64,000 nucleotides of DNA from Salinibacterium amurskyense. Lineage in GTDB: Bacteria > Actinomycetota > Actinomycetes > Actinomycetales > Microbacteriaceae. Of the stretch, positions 1-7,797 are shown one piece after another; position 1 is the stretch's first letter, and the number at the start of each line of letters is the position of its first letter. The notes beneath the pieces were generated by a model. The model saw only the letters and a program-made list of their open reading frames with translations, did not search any database and had not been told where the DNA came from. The stretch is taken from the NCBI RefSeq assembly GCF_002797685.1, contig NZ_PGFH01000002.1, positions 124,001-188,000 of the forward strand, read 5' to 3'. Position numbers and translations under genes: made by a program.

Positions 1-155
1 CTGTGGATGCCACCCGTTTTCTCCGCTCAGCACTCCACGGCTTTGTCTCGCTCGAAACGGGCGGAGCCTTCGAATTGCCCGTCGACCGCGAACGCAGCTT
101 CAGCGCTCTCGTGGAAAGCGTCGTGACGGCGCTCGCCGCGTGGGGTGGCGAGTAG
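1..155 (+). CDS. TetR-family transcriptional regulator, C-terminal fragment (cut by window edge)
   Basis: The first 50 codons read (phase begins at base 3) encode the end of a TetR regulator, closed by TAG at 153. The run HGFVSLETGGAF followed by a short amphipathic helix resembles the WHG-type ligand-binding domain (TetR_C_33) found at the end of many actinobacterial TetR proteins. The DNA-binding half lies left of the window, so neither length nor target can be given. The next gene begins 92 bases downstream on the same strand. Assignment rests only on this short tail, so it is probable rather than certain. Confidence 0.6.
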   Translation, partial: VDATRFLRSALHGFVSLETGGAFELPVDRERSFSALVESVVTALAAWGGE

Positions 156-247
156 CTGCCAGAGCGAGACTTCGCCCTCTGCAGGGATTGCGGGCATATG
201 ATCGTGCCACTCACAATCGCGACGGCGCGGCAGTGAAGAAGGACCCA

Positions 248-733
248 ATGACTGACCCCAGCGACATGTCACCATCGACTGAATCGTGGTTGCCCGCGGG
301 CTGGCAGCATCCGACCCACGTCGCTTTGTCAACTGGGCACCACCTCCGCCCGATCCGCGCCTCCGATACCGAGCTCGATATGGATGCCGTAATGGGCTCG
401 CGGGAACGACTGTGGTCGATCTATGGCGAGGCCTGGGGTTGGCCGCCGGCGTCGATGACTGCCGAGCAAGATCGCGCCGATCTGCAGCGGCATGCCGACG
501 AGATGGAAACTAATGAGTCGTTCAACTTCGCGCTCTTCGACGCGGACGAGACCGAACTCATCGGCTGTGTGTACATCGACCCCAGCGAGGACGAGACAGC
601 GGATGCTGACATCTCCTGGTGGGTGCGGGACGAGTACGTCGGCACCGAGCTCGAAGCGGCACTCAACGAATTCGTGCCGGCATGGATCGAACGAGACTGG
701 CCGCTTGCGAACCCGCGCTTCGACCTTTTCTAG
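248..733 (+). CDS. GNAT-like N-acetyltransferase, 161 aa
   Basis: Small cytoplasmic protein with a GNAT-like layout. An N-terminal strand (HHLRPIRASDTELD) is followed by a helical part with AWGWPPASMTAEQ. The central strands ELIGCVYIDPSE and DADISWWVRDEY then match the acetyl-CoA-binding core of acetyltransferases, although the usual Q/RxxGxG/A loop is not obvious. The ATG at 248 is chosen because a GAAGAAGGA Shine-Dalgarno lies just upstream. A longer open frame back to base 140 has no such site and would overlap the preceding gene. The substrate is unknown. The degenerate P-loop means it may bind CoA weakly or have another role. Confidence 0.6.
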   Translation: MTDPSDMSPSTESWLPAGWQHPTHVALSTGHHLRPIRASDTELDMDAVMGSRERLWSIYGEAWGWPPASMTAEQDRADLQRHADEMETNESFNFALFDADETELIGCVYIDPSEDETADADISWWVRDEYVGTELEAALNEFVPAWIERDWPLANPRFDLF

Positions 734-742
734 CCTGGACCT

Positions 743-1006
743 CTAGCGCTCGATGTGAACCTGCACTTCGTCGCCGACATCTTTCTTGAGCTTCTTGCGT
801 AGTGCCGCGCTCACGGAGATGAAGTGGTTCCCTTGGCCGGTCGGCATCAGCGCCGAAGTCACGGCGATGCCGTCAACCGCGGCGGTCGCCTTGACGGATT
901 TTCCTGTTCCGAAGAAGTCTTTTGAGTCGGGAATTTCGATCACCGACCAGCTCGGCATCCACTCCGGATTGATGATGGTTCCAGTGAAGTTGAGGTTATC
1001 TGCCAT
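743..1006 (-). CDS. DUF1905 family protein, 87 aa
   Basis: An 87-residue single-domain protein. The order of segments (FTGTIINPE, the GTGKSVKATAAVDG region, TSALMPTGQGNHFISVSAALRKKL, then DVGDEVQVHIER) matches the DUF1905 family. That family has an AbrB/SpoVT-like beta fold and is often fused to YdeI-type (OmdA) domains in actinobacteria. No catalytic residues are known for the family. It is encoded tail-to-tail with the GNAT-like gene to its left and head-to-tail with the Lrp-type regulator to its right, 43 bases from the latter's stop. Function is unassigned; the family call is reliable. Confidence 0.75.
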   Translation of the reverse strand: MADNLNFTGTIINPEWMPSWSVIEIPDSKDFFGTGKSVKATAAVDGIAVTSALMPTGQGNHFISVSAALRKKLKKDVGDEVQVHIER

Positions 1007-1049
1007 TTAGCGAGCCTATGAGGGGCGTGTTCAGAATGGCAAGGATGTT

Positions 1050-1520
1050 CTAGGCAAAGTCGGTAGCTACCGCGTTGCGGTGGTATTCAAAGATCATGCT
1101 CGTATTGGTGGAGGCAACGCTGTGGCGGGCCGACAGGTGGTCGACCACGAATAGCCGAACCTTTGAGGAGTTTTCGACCGCAATGTGCACGAGAAAGTCG
1201 TCACCGCCACCCACGAAGAACAACTGAATCACTTCGGGCAGCCGACGGATTTCTTCCGTGAAGGCTTGGATGCTCTCCTGGCGGGCACCTGGGCGCAGCG
1301 AGACTCCGATGATCGCTTGCAGCCCACGCCCGAGCTTCGCTTGGTTGAGCGCGGCGTGATACCCGGTGATGAGACCGCGGTCGAAGAGTGACTTGATTCG
1401 AGTGTGAGCGGTGGATGCCGCAATGCCGACGGTGCTCGCGATTGCCGCGTTGCTCATCCGGGCGTCCCGCGAGAGAAGGGTGAGAATCTTGGTGTCGATC
1501 GGGTCTAGCTCGTCAGCCAT
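1050..1520 (-). CDS. Lrp/AsnC-family transcriptional regulator, 156 aa
   Basis: Standard-length Lrp/AsnC regulator. An N-terminal helix-turn-helix (LDPIDTKILTLLSRDARMSNAAIASTVG, about residues 5-33) is followed by a C-terminal RAM ligand-binding domain (about 65-150) with the FVGGGDDFLVHI strand typical of amino-acid-sensing members. ATG at 1520 is preferred over upstream in-frame starts because it has an AAGGA site and gives the family's usual N-terminus. It is divergent from alanine dehydrogenase. In mycobacteria an equivalent regulator, AldR, controls ald in response to amino acids, so an AldR-like role is inferred. A large inverted repeat at 1600-1631 lies between the two genes. Confidence 0.88.
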   Translation of the reverse strand: MADELDPIDTKILTLLSRDARMSNAAIASTVGIAASTAHTRIKSLFDRGLITGYHAALNQAKLGRGLQAIIGVSLRPGARQESIQAFTEEIRRLPEVIQLFFVGGGDDFLVHIAVENSSKVRLFVVDHLSARHSVASTNTSMIFEYHRNAVATDFA

Positions 1521-1599
1521 GCGAAGATCCTTCGGTTGGAAAGCAGATTCAGCGCAATTTTGGCACGGATTTGGGCTCCAGCACACTAGTTTCCGATCA

Positions 1600-1631
1600 A
1601 AATTCTGACTTTTCCACAAAAGACAGAATTT
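1600..1631. promoter_or_regulatory. Candidate Lrp/AldR operator between regulator and ald
   Basis: Two 14-base arms (1600-1613 and 1618-1631) are reverse complements except for one A-A mismatch. They are separated by CCAC and have the core ATTCTG-A-CTTTT / AAAAG-A-CAGAAT. The repeat sits in the divergent intergenic region, where an Lrp-type protein would bind to control itself and ald. The location is strong circumstantial support; binding is inference. Confidence 0.6.
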
Positions 1632-1675
1632 CTGACAGGGTTGAGCAACTCCACTCCGCTGCGAAAGGTAAGTCG

Positions 1676-2764
1676 ATGCGCATTTCTGTGCCTGCTGAAA
1701 TCAAGAACAACGAAAATCGTGTTGCGATAACCCCGGCGGGCGTCGACACCTTGGTAGCTGGCGGGCACGCGGTCACCATTCAGTCGGGTGCCGGTCTTGG
1801 CAGCGGCTTCACGGATGAGCTATACGCGGCAGCAGGCGCACAGATCGTCGCCGACGCTGACGAGGTATGGGCATCCGCCGACCTCGTTGTGAAGGTCAAA
1901 GAGCCGATCGCTTCGGAGTACGGCTATTTTCGCAAAGACCTCGTTCTTTTCACCTACTTGCACCTCGCTGCCGACCGCGCGCTGACTGAAGCCCTCGTTG
2001 CTTCGGGAACCACCGCGATCGCCTACGAGACTGTTCAGGGCGACGACCGTTCGCTTCCTCTTCTTGCCCCGATGAGTGAGGTCGCTGGTCGACTCTCCAT
2101 CGTCGCTGGCGCCCACGCTCTGCTCAAGGCCGAGGGTGGCAGTGGCCAGCTGCTCGGTGGAGTTGCCGGAACTCCCAAGGCCAAGGTCGTCGTGATCGGT
2201 GGCGGTGTTGCTGGTGAGCACGCCGCAGCGAACGCTCTCGGTCTGGGCGCCAGCGTGACGATCATCGACATCTCGCTTCCGCGTCTTCGTGCGCTCGAAG
2301 TGCGCTTCAATGGTGAGGTTCAGACCCGCGTTTCAACGCGCTACGAAATCGCCGAGCAGCTTCTCGAGGCTGACCTCGTTATCGGTTCGGTGCTGATCCC
2401 CGGCGCCGCAGCTCCCAAGCTCGTCACCGACGAAATGGTGGCATCGATGAAGCCCGGTTCCGTGCTCGTCGACATCGCGATCGACCAGGGCGGATGCTTC
2501 GAAGGCTCCCACGCCACGACCTACGACGACCCCACCTTCACCGTTCACAACTCGCTCTACTACTGCGTTGCCAACATGCCCGGCGCTGTTCCTCGCACCT
2601 CGACCCGCGCGCTCAGCAACGCCACGTTGCCGTTCGTGGTCGCCATCGCGAACCACGGCTGGGACGCAGCCGCTGCCGCCTCGCCGGCACTTGCTCGCGG
2701 ACTCAACGTCGCCAACGGCGAAATCGTCAACGAGGGCGTTCGCGCCGCAATGGCGGTTCGTTAG
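1676..2764 (+). CDS. ald: Alanine dehydrogenase
   Basis: NAD-dependent L-alanine dehydrogenase, interconverting alanine with pyruvate plus ammonium; cytoplasmic and usually hexameric. The 362-residue length is that of the family. From the ATG at 1676 the known key residues fall at their standard positions: Arg15 and Lys75 for pyruvate binding, His96 and Asp270 for catalysis. The Rossmann nucleotide loop GGGVAG is at 175-180. GAAAGGTAAG upstream supports this start. It is divergent from an Lrp regulator that probably controls it. The role is alanine catabolism, or NADH/nitrogen balance under low oxygen or starvation. Its stop overlaps the convergent lipoprotein stop by four bases. Confidence 0.97.
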   Translation: MRISVPAEIKNNENRVAITPAGVDTLVAGGHAVTIQSGAGLGSGFTDELYAAAGAQIVADADEVWASADLVVKVKEPIASEYGYFRKDLVLFTYLHLAADRALTEALVASGTTAIAYETVQGDDRSLPLLAPMSEVAGRLSIVAGAHALLKAEGGSGQLLGGVAGTPKAKVVVIGGGVAGEHAAANALGLGASVTIIDISLPRLRALEVRFNGEVQTRVSTRYEIAEQLLEADLVIGSVLIPGAAAPKLVTDEMVASMKPGSVLVDIAIDQGGCFEGSHATTYDDPTFTVHNSLYYCVANMPGAVPRTSTRALSNATLPFVVAIANHGWDAAAAASPALARGLNVANGEIVNEGVRAAMAVR

Positions 2765-3219
2765 TCCCTGATCGCTAGCTGCGGACTTACGCGCGACCAT
2801 CCGGCTTCGAGAGGTTCGTCGAAGCCGGGTGGGAGTAGGTGAGCTCCGCCGCTGCGGCCGCCCGTGCCGCTGTATGAGACCCTCGCGCCATTCTCTGCGA
2901 AGATTGCGGTCGGTCCGCAGCCGGCAGAGACGAACCAATCGCCCCCATTCCCGCCGTCGGTAGGAGGGACCACGACGACTACGCACACGTTGTCTTTGTT
3001 ATCGCGTGCGGAGTAAATGAGATCATCCCCGGCTTCTGCGATCCCCCCGCTGACAAGAGTGAGGTCGGAATATTCGTCTGCAAAGTCCTCACCCACCCAG
3101 GCCGGAAATTCGGCCGGTGACCCGCTGGGGGGCGCGAACTGAGGTTCAGCGGTCGCGGTGCAGCCCGCAAGAGTCAGCGCAGCGCCAGCGGCAAGAAGGG
3201 CGAGAGCTAGTTTGCGCAT
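2761..3219 (-). CDS. Putative lipoprotein, 152 aa
   Basis: A secreted lipoprotein: MRK followed by a hydrophobic stretch and the lipobox LAGC with the acylated Cys at residue 20. The mature part (about 130 aa) has two cysteines, one in DNKDNVCVVVVV and one in FVSAGCGP, that could form a disulfide, and a Gly-rich C-terminus. No catalytic motif or known domain is recognised. The gene is convergent with ald (four-base overlap of stops). A 7-bp tandem repeat lies just upstream of its start. Membrane anchoring is well supported; function is unknown. Confidence 0.75.
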   Translation of the reverse strand: MRKLALALLAAGAALTLAGCTATAEPQFAPPSGSPAEFPAWVGEDFADEYSDLTLVSGGIAEAGDDLIYSARDNKDNVCVVVVVPPTDGGNGGDWFVSAGCGPTAIFAENGARVSYSGTGGRSGGAHLLPPGFDEPLEAGWSRVSPQLAIRD

Positions 3220-3272
3220 GCTCTCAGGGTTGCACCCCGCGCATCCAATCGCAAGGATGCTTCAGCTTTGAG

Positions 3273-3335
3273 GCGATACGCGATACGCGATACGCGATAC
3301 GCGATACGCGATAGGCGATAGGCGATAGGCGATCT
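3273..3335. repeat. 7-bp tandem repeat array, nine units
   Basis: Five perfect copies of GCGATAC (3273-3307) are followed by three of GCGATAG (3308-3328) and a final GCGATCT (3329-3335). The array lies in the intergenic space between the lipoprotein start (3219) and the stop of the PuuD-like gene (3371). The clean switch from C to G in the last unit position suggests expansion of two sub-variants by slippage. Confidence 0.97.
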
Positions 3336-3370
3336 GCGCGAGGCTCCCCCGACGAGTTGGCGGCTGAGCG

Positions 3371-4141
3371 CTAAATGGCTACTTCGCTCTGGCGTGCGTG
3401 AAATTCACGCGCCTGCGTGGTGAGCCAGCCGAAGAGCAGTTCGCGGTCGCGTTCGCTCGCCTTGTCGTCTTCGGGATGCCACTGCACAGCAATCAAAGGA
3501 GAAGTGGGGTCGGTGCTTTCCACCGCTTCGACCACGCCGTCCGCCGCGCGACCGGTGGCGGTGAGGCCGGCGCCCACGACATCCACCGCTTGGTGATGGC
3601 CGGAACGAATCGTCATCGTGCCGTCGCCGTACAGCTCCGAGAGTTGCGAAGCGGGCTCCAGCGTCACGTCGTGGTCGACCATCGCGTCGACTCCGCCGCC
3701 GCTGTGCACGACAGCGCTCGGCTCGAGGTGCTGGATGAGCGTTCCGCCGCGCGCCACGTTCACGATGTGCATCCCGCGGCAGATGGCGAGCAGCGGGAGG
3801 CGACGTTCGGTGGCCTGGTTCACGAGTTCGATGTCGACGCGGTCGGTGGTGCGGTCGATGTTGTAGAGCTTCGGATGACGCTCGGTCGCTCCATACTCGT
3901 CGGGGTCAACGTCGCCACCGCCGAGAAGCACGACGCCGTCTGCCTGGCTGAGCGCAGCATCCACGTCAGCGGCGGTAAAGCCTTCAACGCTGATGACGCG
4001 CGCACCGGTCGCTTCGATGGCCGATTTCATGGATGCTTCGAGCCCATGAATGAGCGCCGTGAGCTCCGGCTTCTCGTGGTCGCCGCCTGCCGAAGCCTTC
4101 GACAAAACGATGGTGGGAACGTACTCAGGGGTGGTGGTCAT
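3371..4141 (-). CDS. Gamma-glutamyl-gamma-aminobutyrate hydrolase-like class I glutamine amidotransferase (peptidase C26), 256 aa
   Basis: Member of peptidase family C26, the PuuD type, which hydrolyses gamma-glutamyl amides such as gamma-Glu-GABA in putrescine catabolism. Visible family features are the strand-loop GVVLLGGGDVDPDEYG, the nucleophile elbow LAICRGMHIVNV with the catalytic Cys, the RSGHHQAV segment, and the C-terminal catalytic His in VQWHPED. Length agrees with PuuD. No other putrescine-pathway gene is adjacent, but an agmatinase-family gene and a PuuR-like XRE-cupin regulator occur about 10 kb away. The exact gamma-glutamyl substrate cannot be read from sequence. Confidence 0.85.
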   Translation of the reverse strand: MTTTPEYVPTIVLSKASAGGDHEKPELTALIHGLEASMKSAIEATGARVISVEGFTAADVDAALSQADGVVLLGGGDVDPDEYGATERHPKLYNIDRTTDRVDIELVNQATERRLPLLAICRGMHIVNVARGGTLIQHLEPSAVVHSGGGVDAMVDHDVTLEPASQLSELYGDGTMTIRSGHHQAVDVVGAGLTATGRAADGVVEAVESTDPTSPLIAVQWHPEDDKASERDRELLFGWLTTQAREFHARQSEVAI

Positions 4142-4249
4142 GGGCGGAATCCTCTTGACTGCATTCGGTCGCTCAGACCGTTGCGTTCAGCCTAAATGAC
4201 GCGGGATCGTCTGCCGGGGCAGGAACACGAAGTTGATCTGCGCGTCAGC

Positions 4250-5290
4250 TCAAGGGTGCAGAACAATCTTGCCGACGTGCGCCCGCCGAGCGAGCTCTTC
4301 CTGGGCTTCGGCAGCCTGCGCGAGCGGGAACGTCGCGGCGACGAGAGGTGTGATCTCGCCCCGTCGAGCCATGCCCATGAGTAGCTCGAAGTGCTCGGGC
4401 GTGTGCATCGTGGAGCCGATGAGTTGCAGATTGTGCAGGTACAGGTCGCGCACATCGAAGCCGATCGTGTGACCGCCGAGGGCTCCGGCAACGACCCAGC
4501 GGCCGGCCTTGCGCAACAGAGGGAGTCCGTCGTGAACGAGGTCTCCGGCGACAACATCGAGAACGACATCAATGCCATTGGGGGCGGCCGCGCGCACCTG
4601 CTCGGCGATGTCGGTCGCGCGGTCGACAGCAACGTCAGCACCGGCATCCAGAACCGCCTGAATCTTGGAACCACTGCTGATCGCGATCACGCGAGCACCG
4701 CGAGCGCGTGCGAGCTGCACGAGAGCAACACCGACACCACCGGATGCCCCGGAGACCAGCACGGTTTCGCCTGACTGCAGCCGGCCGCGTTCGATCATGC
4801 CGAGTGCGGTGCCGTACGAGATAGGAAGGGCGGCGAGCTGGTCGTCGCTGAGGGGCGACTCGGTCACGTCATGGATGCGGTCGGCCGGTGCGATCACGTA
4901 CTCGGCGTAGCCGCCATCGCGTTCGCTTCCCATGAGCCCGGTGATGTTGGCATCCGGCTGGTCCGCATCGTAGACAGCGGGGTCGATCACGACGCGCGAA
5001 CCGAGGATGCTCACGTCGACGCCGTCGCCCACGGCGGCGACATAGCCAGCGACGTCAGCGCCCTGGATGCGCGGGAAGTCGAGTGGACCACGCCACCCGG
5101 CGCGAGGGCCCGGCAGACCGTACTCGCCTTCGCGAGTCCAAAGATCGGTGTTGTTGAGGGCCGCGGCGCTCACCTTCACGAGTACTTCGCCAGCGCCGGG
5201 AGTGGGGGTTGCCACCTCGGTCACGCGCAGAACCTCGGGCCCTCCGTGCTGGGTGAGCTGTACGGCGCGCATGGTGGTGGGAACGTCCAT
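4250..5290 (-). CDS. Quinone oxidoreductase-like NADPH-dependent MDR dehydrogenase, 346 aa
   Basis: Medium-chain dehydrogenase/reductase of the zinc-free quinone oxidoreductase branch. An N-terminal GroES-like domain (VTEVATPTPGAGEVLVKV, NNTDLWTREGEYG) is followed by the Rossmann domain with the cofactor loop SGASGGVGVALVQLARARG. The cysteine cluster of structural-zinc alcohol dehydrogenases is absent. It probably reduces quinones or enones with NADPH. It is divergent from a TetR gene, and the 71-base intergenic region holds two copies of a palindromic TetR-like site, so repression by that TetR and induction by an electrophile is the natural inference. Confidence 0.88.
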   Translation of the reverse strand: MDVPTTMRAVQLTQHGGPEVLRVTEVATPTPGAGEVLVKVSAAALNNTDLWTREGEYGLPGPRAGWRGPLDFPRIQGADVAGYVAAVGDGVDVSILGSRVVIDPAVYDADQPDANITGLMGSERDGGYAEYVIAPADRIHDVTESPLSDDQLAALPISYGTALGMIERGRLQSGETVLVSGASGGVGVALVQLARARGARVIAISSGSKIQAVLDAGADVAVDRATDIAEQVRAAAPNGIDVVLDVVAGDLVHDGLPLLRKAGRWVVAGALGGHTIGFDVRDLYLHNLQLIGSTMHTPEHFELLMGMARRGEITPLVAATFPLAQAAEAQEELARRAHVGKIVLHP

Positions 5291-5307
5291 GGGTGTCTCC
5301 TCGTGGG

Positions 5308-5348
5308 TATACTGATCGGTGAACTATCCCTACAGTACACCGATCGGT
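5308..5348. promoter_or_regulatory. Divergent promoter region with paired TetR-type operators
   Basis: ACTGATCGGT (5311-5320) and ACCGATCGGT (5339-5348) are two near-identical palindromic decamers 28 bases apart, start to start. A TATACT -10-like hexamer for the rightward TetR gene (5308-5313) overlaps the first copy. The arrangement fits a TetR repressor covering both divergent promoters. The same core also occurs at 23024-23033. Confidence 0.65.
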
Positions 5349-5361
5349 AAAGGAGTGTCGA

Positions 5362-5952
5362 ATGTCGGAGACGAAACCGATGACGGCCGCAGGGCGCCGC
5401 ATCTTGGATGCCGCCGGCGAGCTCTTCTATAGCCGCGGCATTACGGCGGTCGGTGTCGATCTCATCGCCGAGCACTCGGGTGTGACCAAGCGCACCCTCT
5501 ACAACCAGTTTGGCTCCAAAGATCAGCTTGTGGTCGCCTACCTCGAGGAGCGTGAACAGCGCTGGCAGCTGCTGGTTCGCGAAACAATCGCCGCCGCCGC
5601 GTCTCCGATCGAGGCAGTGCTCGCCCCTCTCGAAGCCCAGCGCACCTGGAACCAGAACAACCCGCGCGGCTGCGCCTTCATCAACGCCCTCGCCGAACTG
5701 CCCGACCCGACTCATCCCGCTCACGTCGTCGCCACGCAAGAAAAGCAGTGGCTGATCGACCTGTTCCGCGAGCTCGCAGCGGCGGCAGGATGCTCGGCGC
5801 CCGACACGCTTGCCACTCAACTCTTGGTGCTGCACGAGGGCGCCCTCGTCACGCAGCAACTCTCGCTCGACACCCTCTCGGTGAGCATCAAGCTGGCGCG
5901 AGAACTCGTGCTCGCCGCGACCTCAACTGAGTCCCAGGCGGCGTCGGCCTGA
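5362..5952 (+). CDS. TetR/AcrR-family transcriptional regulator, 196 aa
   Basis: Complete TetR regulator. The N-terminal HTH (about residues 10-55) contains RILDAAGELFYSRGITAVGVD, the GVTKRTLYNQFGSKDQLV recognition region, then a helical ligand-binding domain. In the latter the motif NPRGCAFINALAELPDPTHP resembles TetR_C domains of regulators placed beside oxidoreductases. The start has an AAAGGAG site immediately after the second operator. It is divergent from the quinone oxidoreductase and is probably autoregulatory as well as the repressor of that gene. The effector is unknown. Confidence 0.9.
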   Translation: MSETKPMTAAGRRILDAAGELFYSRGITAVGVDLIAEHSGVTKRTLYNQFGSKDQLVVAYLEEREQRWQLLVRETIAAAASPIEAVLAPLEAQRTWNQNNPRGCAFINALAELPDPTHPAHVVATQEKQWLIDLFRELAAAAGCSAPDTLATQLLVLHEGALVTQQLSLDTLSVSIKLARELVLAATSTESQAASA

Positions 5953-5953
5953 C

Positions 5954-7303
5954 CTAACCAGCGTTGACTGGCGCGAGTTCGTGTGTCGCGCGGGTTGAGC
6001 GTGGCCGGCGAGCCATCATCACGGCGAGCACGATGGCCACGACTGGTGAAATGAACGTCGCCATGGTGATTCCTAGGATGCCGACTGTCGCGGCGATTGC
6101 CGCGCCGATTCCTGCGACGAGTAGCGCACGCAACCACCATCGCGCTGGCAACAGGGGTGTGAAGAGAAGCCCACCGGCAACCCCTGTCGCAATTCCGGAG
6201 AGTACTAACAACATCCAACCGTTGGGGTCGCCGTCACGGAGCGAATAGCTGAGCGCAACCATCACGAGGGCGGCGGTCAAGGCGGCTGCTGCCGCGACAA
6301 CGGGCGGGCCGACGCGAGCGAAGAGCGCGACCGCGCTCGCGGCAACCGTGATTGTTGATGCTAGGGAACCGGCGAGGATCCCGATGCGCATGGCTTCTGT
6401 CGCGTCGAGAGTGTTGATGCCCCACAAGCTTCCGCTGAGTGCGAAGGCGACGCAGCCGAGCCCGATGATCGCGGATGCTGCAGCCGCGACCGCAAGCTGG
6501 CGGCGGTGGCGTGGCGAGAGCGGTCTGCGCGTCTCCGGGCGGCTCGGGTGACTTCGCGGGGCGCGAGGAGTCGACGGGATGAGACGGCCTGCTACGAGGA
6601 GCGCCGCGGCGGAAATCAGAATTGACCCCGCGGGTAGCAAGCACATGATGCCCACAGCGAGAGCGCCGATGGCTCCGAGCGTTATGCCGAGCGCCCACCG
6701 AACGGAATGCGTGGACAAGTGACGGAAGGCTGCCAAGGTGAGGGGCAGGAGCGCGAGGATTCCGAAGAACCACGCGAGGCATGCGAACAGTAAGGTGGCG
6801 CTGCCGAACCATGACATGCCAGTTCCCGCATCCGCTTCGTCGAACCCGACGCTCCAGGACGCTGCCATGAGCGCGCCGAAGGTCCAGGCGGGGACGGCGG
6901 CGGTTGCCGCATACAGGGCATGCTCGGCCAGGATGAGGCTGGTACGCAGCAGCAGGGCGCCGGCGGCGATTGAGGCGACAAGAGCGCCACTGTACTGGGC
7001 GCCTAACGTGAGCGCGAGCAACCAAGGTGATGAATTGAAACCGCCGGCCCACAATGCCACCATGGGGACCGCGCTGAGGGCGAGGGCTAGTCCGGCGATC
7101 ACTGCGATGGTGGCGGGAGTCGCGCGTTCAACGAGACCGTGAGCGCGGATCGACCACGCTTCGCTGAGCGATGGCAGGGCGCGTTCGTGGGCATCCGCCG
7201 CCTGCTCGAGAGTGTCGAGCATCAGTTGGCCATTGGCGCGCCGCCACGCTGCGGGGTACCACCGTAGTAGTCGTTGGTAGCGGCTGCGGCGAAGAGTGTT
7301 CAC
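5954..7303 (-). CDS. Multi-spanning membrane protein encoded with PadR regulator, 449 aa
   Basis: An N-terminal cytoplasmic segment (SRYQRLLRWYPAAWRRANGQ and following, about residues 1-60) resembles the helical prefix of permease-prefix proteins. It is followed by roughly ten hydrophobic segments in two blocks, split by a basic Pro/Arg-rich loop (RPETRRPLSPRHRRQL). No transporter signature is recognised. Its ATG overlaps the PadR stop codon region (four bases), so the two are translationally coupled. Such PadR-membrane protein pairs are common in actinobacteria and often respond to envelope or drug stress. Actual function is unknown. Confidence 0.7.
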   Translation of the reverse strand: MNTLRRSRYQRLLRWYPAAWRRANGQLMLDTLEQAADAHERALPSLSEAWSIRAHGLVERATPATIAVIAGLALALSAVPMVALWAGGFNSSPWLLALTLGAQYSGALVASIAAGALLLRTSLILAEHALYAATAAVPAWTFGALMAASWSVGFDEADAGTGMSWFGSATLLFACLAWFFGILALLPLTLAAFRHLSTHSVRWALGITLGAIGALAVGIMCLLPAGSILISAAALLVAGRLIPSTPRAPRSHPSRPETRRPLSPRHRRQLAVAAAASAIIGLGCVAFALSGSLWGINTLDATEAMRIGILAGSLASTITVAASAVALFARVGPPVVAAAAALTAALVMVALSYSLRDGDPNGWMLLVLSGIATGVAGGLLFTPLLPARWWLRALLVAGIGAAIAATVGILGITMATFISPVVAIVLAVMMARRPRSTRATHELAPVNAG

Positions 7304-7692
7304 GCCGGGGCCGCCGTATTGGCCATAGGCGAGAACGCCGTCCCTGGTGTGGAGGCGGGGCGCGCTGCTACGGGGCGCGCGGGGGTGGTTTGTGCCGCGA
7401 TCCGCGCCTGGGCAACGGCCGCGCGTTGAGCGAGGCGCTCGGCTTCAGCCTCCAGCTGGGCTCGACCATCATCGGTGATCTCGTAGTAGCGACGGGCGCG
7501 GCCCTCAACGATCTCGTCACCGGTAACTCGAACGTGAGACTGCCGTTCGAGTCTTTCAAGCGAGGCGTAGAGGGTCGTCACCCGCAGCTTTATCGCGCCT
7601 TCGCTGAGCTCGGCCACCTCGTTCAGGATGGCGTAGCCGTGGCGCGCTCCGGCGGAGAGGGCGGTGAGAATCCAAAACGAAGTTTCAGTCAT
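7300..7692 (-). CDS. PadR-family transcriptional regulator, 130 aa
   Basis: PadR-type winged-helix regulator. SFWILTALSAGARHGYAILNEV and the wing segment TTLYASLERLERQ followed by RARRYYEITDDGRAQLEAE are typical. The C-terminal 35 residues are Ala/Pro-rich and probably disordered, in place of the coiled-coil dimerisation helix of longer PadR proteins. The ATG lies exactly where transcription should begin from a well-formed promoter (7699-7727), so the mRNA is predicted to be leaderless. A palindrome overlapping the -10 and start codon suggests autorepression. It is co-transcribed with the downstream membrane protein. Confidence 0.9.
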   Translation of the reverse strand: MTETSFWILTALSAGARHGYAILNEVAELSEGAIKLRVTTLYASLERLERQSHVRVTGDEIVEGRARRYYEITDDGRAQLEAEAERLAQRAAVAQARIAAQTTPARPVAARPASTPGTAFSPMANTAAPA

Positions 7693-7727
7693 ATTGGAAA
7701 TATACCCAGAGTGGGAAGGTGGGTCAA
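7691..7727 (-). promoter_or_regulatory. Sigma-A-type promoter of padR with overlapping operator; predicted leaderless start
   Basis: On the minus strand: TTGACC (-35, 7727-7722), 17-base spacer, TATATT (-10, 7704-7699), six bases, then the ATG of padR (7692-7690). The palindrome ATATT-GGA-AATAT (7691-7703) covers the -10 and the start codon. There is no Shine-Dalgarno, consistent with transcription starting at or next to the A of ATG. Confidence 0.7.
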
Positions 7728-7797
7728 GAGGCGCAACTAGTGATCGTCATCCGCTCGATAGACTGGACTGAGAAAACTTCAGTCTGATGGGGGCGTC

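Noticed and set aside
3273-3335. CRISPR array
   Set aside because: Units are only seven bases with no spacers, and no cas genes are present.
3398-4195. Long plus-strand frame opposite the PuuD-like gene
   Set aside because: Antisense to a gene with complete catalytic motifs, no Shine-Dalgarno, and composition of a shadow frame.
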